Origin: Planctomycetota bacterium
GTDB taxonomy: Bacteria; Planctomycetota; Planctomycetia; Pirellulales; UBA7805
Direction: 5' to 3'
Assembly: GCA_014237955.1 (NCBI GenBank)
Contig: JABABY010000078.1
Span: forward strand, 1-8,745
DNA: 8,745 nucleotides
Shown here one piece after another: positions 6,608 to 8,745 of this stretch. The notes below the pieces were generated by a model, which did no database searches, had not been told where the DNA came from, and was given only the letters and a program-made list of their open reading frames with translations. Position 1 is the stretch's first letter; each line of letters begins with the position of its first letter. The position numbers and the translations under genes were made by a program.

Positions 6608-6642
6608 CAGGGTGGCAACCGCTTCACGATTGTTTCTCAGGA

Positions 6643-7923
6643 TCATTCTTCAGGTGCCGGATTTTCGTTGCCAATACAATATAAATGGCTGGACGTTCGC
6701 AGGTAGATCCGAGAATTACAAATCACCGGACTTGCCATTCCGTCCCCCTCTAATGGATTGTTAGAAATTTCTTCAAATTGTTTTCCTGCCCGAAAGACAT
6801 GGACGTTCCCCGTTTCATCAGGCAGATACACAATATCTCCGACGGCTGTTGGGGAGGCCGAATATCCTCTGCGCCCGAGCCGTTTGGTCCAAAGCTCCGT
6901 TCCGGTTTGGGGGTCGTAACAGCGTATAATATTGGCATCCTGCGTTACGATAAGGCGATCCTCAATCACAAGCGGCGAGGGAACATAGGCCTTGATACCC
7001 TTTTGCCAGACGATTTCACCACTGCCGTCTGCCCGTATGGCCATCAGATTTTGTTCGGGCCAACCTCCACTGGCAAAGACCAGACCCTGGTGCCACCCCA
7101 GTGTGTTGGCCGTTGTTGCAGCAGGCCCTTCAGATTTCCAATACAGCTTACCGCTGCTGGGATTGTAACTACAAACTTGATTGTGCCCGCTGAGGAGAAG
7201 CTGATCACGGCCGTCAAGATGGGCGATAACGGGCGAGCCGAAGCTGGAATTGTCCGTGCGGTCGATGCGCCAGACGATGTCACCGGTTTTTCGGTCCAAT
7301 GCCGCAACAAATCCACTTCCTTGGTTGTCGCCGTTGACGATAACAAGTGATTTGTAAAGCAGGGGGGAGGAGCCATATCCATGTTTGGAATCAAAAGGGC
7401 CCGCCTTTTTTTGCCACCGAATTTTTCCTGTTTTATCGAGTGCGGTTACAAAAATGCCATCATCAACTAAAAAAACAACAAAGACAGAATCCCCATCCCA
7501 GGCGGGCGTTGGTGAAGCGTGCGAATTCTTTTTATGGGTGTGCATAAACTTCCCATCATGAACCTTTGTTTCCCAAAGCGTTTTCCCGGTCGTACGGTCT
7601 AGGCAGAGAAGTGACATCGTTTTCTTAGTATCATCTGCGGTTGCAAGAAAAATTCGGTCTTCCACGACGATAGGACTCGCGTGCCCACGACCCGGTACAG
7701 GAACTTTCCAAAGAACATTCCGATTTTCATCCCAGCTTTGCGGCACATCCTGGAGTTCTGCAGCGCCGTTGTGATGGGGTCCGCGCCACCAAGGCCAGTC
7801 GCCCTGTGCGGCGACCAACGCGTTTGAAGCGTTGCTGGTGCTGGGAGAGATCTGAAGCGGCTCTGCCTCGCGATAGCATCCCGTGGAAAGGATAAGGAGC
7901 TCTGCAAAGAGCAGCTGTTTCAT
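6643..7923 (-). CDS. PQQ-like beta-propeller lipoprotein
   Basis: A 426-aa exported beta-propeller of the PQQ-binding-like repeat type, common and expanded in planctomycetes. The start M-K-Q-L-L-F gives a short lipoprotein signal, L-L-I-L-S-T-G-C, with lipidated Cys16; an in-frame ATG at 7935 would add M-C-R-C. Neither start has a clear ribosome site. After a linker comes the typical W-P-W-W-R-G-P-H-H-N-G motif (43-53). Blade repeats then end in the recurring pattern L-D-x-x-T-G-x-x-x-W: about 108-117, 162-170, 209-218, 253-262 and 336-345, with S-P-x-x motifs at the blade starts (S-H-A-S-P, Y-G-S-S-P, S-F-G-S-P, Y-V-P-S-P, Y-S-A-S-P, G-M-A-S-P). The fold is well supported. No quinone-dehydrogenase active-site set was recognised, so it may be a scaffold or binding protein and not an enzyme; BamB-like roles are less likely given the N-terminal motif. 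Confidence 0.9.
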   Translation of the reverse strand: MKQLLFAELLILSTGCYREAEPLQISPSTSNASNALVAAQGDWPWWRGPHHNGAAELQDVPQSWDENRNVLWKVPVPGRGHASPIVVEDRIFLATADDTKKTMSLLCLDRTTGKTLWETKVHDGKFMHTHKKNSHASPTPAWDGDSVFVVFLVDDGIFVTALDKTGKIRWQKKAGPFDSKHGYGSSPLLYKSLVIVNGDNQGSGFVAALDRKTGDIVWRIDRTDNSSFGSPVIAHLDGRDQLLLSGHNQVCSYNPSSGKLYWKSEGPAATTANTLGWHQGLVFASGGWPEQNLMAIRADGSGEIVWQKGIKAYVPSPLVIEDRLIVTQDANIIRCYDPQTGTELWTKRLGRRGYSASPTAVGDIVYLPDETGNVHVFRAGKQFEEISNNPLEGDGMASPVICNSRIYLRTSSHLYCIGNENPAPEE

Positions 7924-8282
7924 ACATCGACACATGGCATCTCATTGCTATGGGTGGGGTGTTTCGTCTTCTCGACTGGATATTCTACTAAGAAGAGGAC
8001 GGCGAGAACATTGTTGACCGGTGAACGCATTACCAAGGAAAAACCATCTCGACGCACGCACTGGCCAATTTTTCCGATCCCTCCGACATGCTCGATCTCA
8101 GGGCCTAGCGACGCCCATAGTAGGAATAATCGGTACCGCTGGAATAGAAATCATCCCATGCGGACCTACAGATGTCATGGCCGTTTTCGCAGGCGCATTC
8201 CTGCAAATAGAAACGACCTGCAAGTTCAACGTCCCATGCAAGGGAGGAGCCGCGTTGTTTCGATGACAATCTGGGAGATGCG
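7924..8282. other. Divergent intergenic region without a convincing gene
   Basis: About 350 nt separate the PQQ-like gene (-) from the partial lipoprotein gene (+). Several overlapping frames are open, including plus 8021-8266 (GTG start, 81 codons) and minus 8105-8299 (TTG start, 64 codons, ending in a Tyr-rich tail), but none has a ribosome site, an ATG start or a recognisable domain. I see no tRNA or terminator. It should hold the two divergent promoters; a weak 6-bp inverted repeat, TCTTCT (7967-7972) and AGAAGA (7991-7996), is the only symmetry noted near the PQQ-like start. Confidence 0.5.
8273..8277 (+). promoter_or_regulatory. Ribosome binding site of the partial lipoprotein gene
   Basis: GGGAG lies 5 nt before the ATG at 8283, a near-ideal site that fixes this start over the in-frame ATG at 8310. 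Confidence 0.6.
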
Positions 8283-8745
8283 ATGCAAAAATCCAGCAAC
8301 CAAATCGATATGCGCTGTCTCTGTGACTTTGCGCCTAAGAAGCGCAGTCTCTCGACAAATTCTACTCAAGCCATTTGGATCATGGTGTTGGTCTTGCTCG
8401 CAAGCACCAGCACGGGCTGCCGACTGTGTCGAAAAAGCAATGAGTGGCGTGCTCCACGGTTAGCACCTCCCCAACATCGCGGTGCGATCATGCGAGAGGG
8501 CACATTTGTTGCAGGTGAAGATAGCCGCATCATAGATGATCAAAGGCCATCGCATCGGCTTCAAGAAATGATTCTCTGCCGCGACCCTGAAACGGCCCTC
8601 GATTTAGCAGAGAGTGCCTACGAACGCGCCGAGGCATCCTCTCGAGAGGCCGATTCCCGATGCATTGACGCCTATTACGAGACTCTGGTATTTAGCTGGG
8701 TTTGTATTGATCGATGCCGCCATTGGGTGGATGCGGATCCGTTGA
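8283..8745 (+). CDS. Probable lipoprotein of unknown function, N-terminal part
   Basis: The frame from the ATG at 8283 is open to the right edge (154 codons), so the gene is cut. A ribosome site, GGGAG, precedes it. After a basic N-terminus of about 28 residues comes a hydrophobic stretch, A-I-W-I-M-V-L-V-L-L-A (30-40), then S-T-S-T-G-C, with Cys46 a plausible lipidation site. The N-region is long for a lipoprotein signal. The mature part begins with a basic, Cys-containing stretch (R-L-C-R-K) and then becomes helical and charged: A-L-D-L-A-E-S-A-Y-E-R-A-E-A-S-S-R-E-A-D (105-124), followed by C-I-D-A-Y-Y-E-T-L-V-F-S-W. This could be a TPR-like helical region or the N-terminal helical part that precedes a hydrolase domain in some planctomycete exported proteins; I do not recognise the family. 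Six Cys lie after the presumed lipidation residue or in its neighbourhood, unusual for an exported domain this short. Confidence 0.72.
   Translation, partial: MQKSSNQIDMRCLCDFAPKKRSLSTNSTQAIWIMVLVLLASTSTGCRLCRKSNEWRAPRLAPPQHRGAIMREGTFVAGEDSRIIDDQRPSHRLQEMILCRDPETALDLAESAYERAEASSREADSRCIDAYYETLVFSWVCIDRCRHWVDADPL

Noticed and set aside
6778..7350. Plus-strand open frame of 190 codons antisense to the PQQ-like gene
   Set aside because: The minus strand encodes an unmistakable beta-propeller with repeat motifs; the plus frame is its shadow and matches no family I know.
7945..8463. Plus-strand open frame of 172 codons running into the partial lipoprotein gene
   Set aside because: Its composition is Arg/Pro/Ser-rich without domains, and its last part overlaps in another frame the better supported gene at 8283 that has a ribosome site and a signal sequence.

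Overview
The window looks like chromosomal DNA of a planctomycete, probably a Pirellulales-type marine or aquatic member. The main evidence is a GDSL-like/membrane-bound-dehydrogenase/HEAT protein of a type largely confined to the PVC group, together with a type I sulfatase, a PQQ-type beta-propeller lipoprotein and a CE15-like esterase. Base composition looks moderate, the genes are spaced rather than tightly packed, and several starts lack a clear Shine-Dalgarno site. No mobile element, CRISPR array, tRNA or rRNA was seen.

Layout from left to right: (1) the C-terminal part of a sulfatase (+), cut by the left edge; (2) a 152-nt gap with two perfect dyads; (3) an 880-aa exported protein with an SGNH-like domain, a dehydrogenase-type beta-propeller and a HEAT-like tail (+), which meets (4) a PTPMT1-like dual-specificity phosphatase (-) tail to tail, the two stop codons sharing one CTAG; (5) a typical 2-Cys peroxiredoxin (-), upstream of the phosphatase and separated from it by a gap holding a 13-bp near-identical direct repeat; (6) a divergent intergenic region with a 7-bp dyad; (7) an exported CE15-like alpha/beta hydrolase (+) followed after 24 nt by (8) a small DUF2809 membrane protein (+); (9) a convergent PQQ-like beta-propeller lipoprotein (-); (10) a roughly 350-nt region without a convincing gene; (11) the N-terminal part of a probable lipoprotein (+), cut by the right edge.

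The sulfatase, the CE15-like esterase and the exported PVC protein fit the sulfated/esterified polysaccharide-degrading lifestyle of planctomycetes: desulfation, ester cleavage and perhaps sugar oxidation outside the cytoplasm. The peroxiredoxin and the phosphatase are cytoplasmic or membrane-associated housekeeping functions and need not belong to that theme. I see no clearly new multi-gene system. The points most worth a second look are the PVC protein that stops where relatives usually continue toward a cytochrome c domain, the CE15-like enzyme with Asn where fungal CE15 enzymes have the catalytic Glu, and the repeats and dyads in three intergenic gaps.
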